A stretch of DNA of 64,000 bases, taken from assembly GCF_902141845.1 (NCBI RefSeq), contig NZ_CABFPH010000004.1, forward strand, positions 62,001 through 126,000, written 5' to 3'. A program made the position numbers and the translations under genes. The notes beneath the pieces were generated by a model, which had not been told where the DNA came from, searched no databases, and saw only the letters and a program-made list of their open reading frames with translations. The DNA is from Methylobacterium symbioticum (lineage in GTDB: Bacteria; Pseudomonadota; Alphaproteobacteria; Rhizobiales; Beijerinckiaceae). Below, piece after piece: positions 63,162 to 64,000 of the stretch. Each line of letters begins with the position of its first letter. Position 1 is the stretch's first letter.

Positions 63162-64000
63162 CAGGCTACCCGCCTGTCGAGGGCCGCGCCGTGGCGGACG
63201 CGGTGGCCGGGGGCGATCTCGACCATGGCGCCGGCCTCGTCGGGGGCGAGGCGGAAGGGCGACGGCCAGCGGGCCGGATCCGACTGGTCCCCGGTCACCG
63301 CGGCGAAGTCGAGCGGGTGGTCGAGGCTCGGATCGGGCACGGCGGCCAGCAGGGCCCGCGTGTAGGGGTGGGCCGGCCCGCGGAACAGGGCGGCGCGAGG
63401 CGCCTCCTCGACGATGCGGCCGCGCGCCATCACGCTGATCGTGTCGGCCATGTAGTCGATCACCGCGAGGTTGTGGGAGACGATGAGGTAGCTGAGGCCG
63501 AGGGCCGCCTGCAGGTCCTTGAGCAGGTTCAGGATCTGCGCCTGGACAGAGACGTCGAGCGCCGAAACCGGCTCGTCGAGGACGAGGAGGCGGGGCTCCA
63601 GCGCCAGCGCCCGGGCGATTCCGATGCGCTGACGCTGGCCGCCGGAGAAGGCGTGGGGGAAGCGCGACAGGGCCTCGGCCTCGAGACCGACCATGGCCAG
63701 CAGCTCGCGGGCGCGGGCCCGCGCCTGCGCCCGCGGCAGGCCGTGGATCTCCATGGGCTCGCACAGGATCTGGCGCACGCTCATGCGCGGATCGAGGGAG
63801 GCGTAGGGGTCCTGGAAGACGAACTGCGCCTGTCCGCGATAGGCGAAGAGCTCGGCCGGCCCGAGGCGGTGCACGTCGCGGGGCCCCGCGCCCGCATCGA
63901 ACCGGACACGGCCGGAATCGGGCGCGAGCGCCCGCATCACCATCTTCGAGACGGTGGTCTTGCCCGAGCCCGACTCGCCGACGAGGCCGAGGGTCTTGCC
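63161..64000 (-). CDS. Oligopeptide-type ABC ATPase (OppF-like), 5' partial at window edge
   Basis: At least 279 residues; the frame is open to base 64000. Walker A GLVGESGSGKTT lies within the first 16 codons from the edge, followed by [16 protein letters not shown], signature [15 protein letters not shown], Walker B LLVLDEPVSALDV and the H-loop LIVSHNLAV, with a short C-terminal peptide-transporter extension. It may be a single ATPase or the second half of a fused one; the window cannot tell. First visible gene of the operon. Confidence 0.92.
   Translation of the reverse strand, partial: GKTLGLVGESGSGKTTVSKMVMRALAPDSGRVRFDAGAGPRDVHRLGPAELFAYRGQAQFVFQDPYASLDPRMSVRQILCEPMEIHGLPRAQARARARELLAMVGLEAEALSRFPHAFSGGQRQRIGIARALALEPRLLVLDEPVSALDVSVQAQILNLLKDLQAALGLSYLIVSHNLAVIDYMADTISVMARGRIVEEAPRAALFRGPAHPYTRALLAAVPDPSLDHPLDFAAVTGDQSDPARWPSPFRLAPDEAGAMVEIAPGHRVRHGAALDRRVA

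Noticed and set aside
1-64000. CRISPR array
   Set aside because: No regularly spaced repeat-spacer pattern was seen. The repeats present are isolated pairs or triplets.

Overview
The window looks like chromosome of a high-GC alphaproteobacterium, most like Methylobacterium/Methylorubrum. The grounds are strong GC bias at third positions, a DUF6894 small protein, dispersed GC-rich palindromes of the type common in that group, and a GTTC-N7-GTTC SOS box. Genus is an inference from gene families, not from a marker gene.

1-16.6 kb: a dense catabolic region. Minus strand: an SRPBCC-like protein, an enamidase-type amidohydrolase, a MarR regulator and an isochorismatase-type amidase, then an outer-membrane MetA-pathway channel, a semialdehyde dehydrogenase and two tandem DUF1185 proteins. 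Plus strand: a five-gene urea/branched-chain-amino-acid-type ABC importer ending in glutaryl-CoA dehydrogenase and a class III CoA-transferase. Read together these suggest import and ring opening or deamidation of an N-heterocycle or cyclic amide, then semialdehyde to acid to glutaryl-CoA to crotonyl-CoA (hypothesis).

16.9-26.5 kb: a maleate-isomerase/Asp-Glu-racemase-like gene divergent from a GntR/FCD regulator, then a dipeptide-type ABC importer (dppABCDF order) with a terminal ATZ/TRZ amidohydrolase. The same 19 bp operator-like sequence, in opposite orientation, lies before both units.

26.5-32.6 kb: decayed mobile DNA (frameshifted serine recombinase, Rha remnant, nonsense-interrupted small gene, truncated tyrosine integrase) with some intact small genes and a secreted trypsin-like protease.

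32.6-56.6 kb: a roughly 24 kb integrative element in tRNA-Leu(CAG), bounded by 21 bp direct repeats at 32617 and 56548, with an intact tyrosine integrase at the tRNA end. It carries an AlpA-like excisionase, ribbon-helix-helix proteins, a serine recombinase, a giant tape-measure protein with two wall-hydrolase domains, a P2 gpD-like tail protein, repeat-rich candidate control regions, small membrane proteins, an AT-rich defence module and an SOS-controlled umuD with truncated umuC. The defence module is a Hachiman-type pair: a Ski2-like helicase (HamB-like) and a DUF4297(Cap4)-HamA fusion whose HamA nuclease residues look degenerate. It is flanked by a small zinc-ribbon protein and a permuted papain-like protein. 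This is the most interesting part of the window.

56.7-64 kb: chromosomal backbone. One tightly packed minus-strand operon encodes a peptide-type ABC importer (ATPase cut by the window edge, binding protein, two permeases), a methyltransferase-fold protein and a UDP-sugar dehydrogenase. The binding-protein gene carries an in-frame insertion of an inverted pair of dispersed repeats just before its Tat signal.
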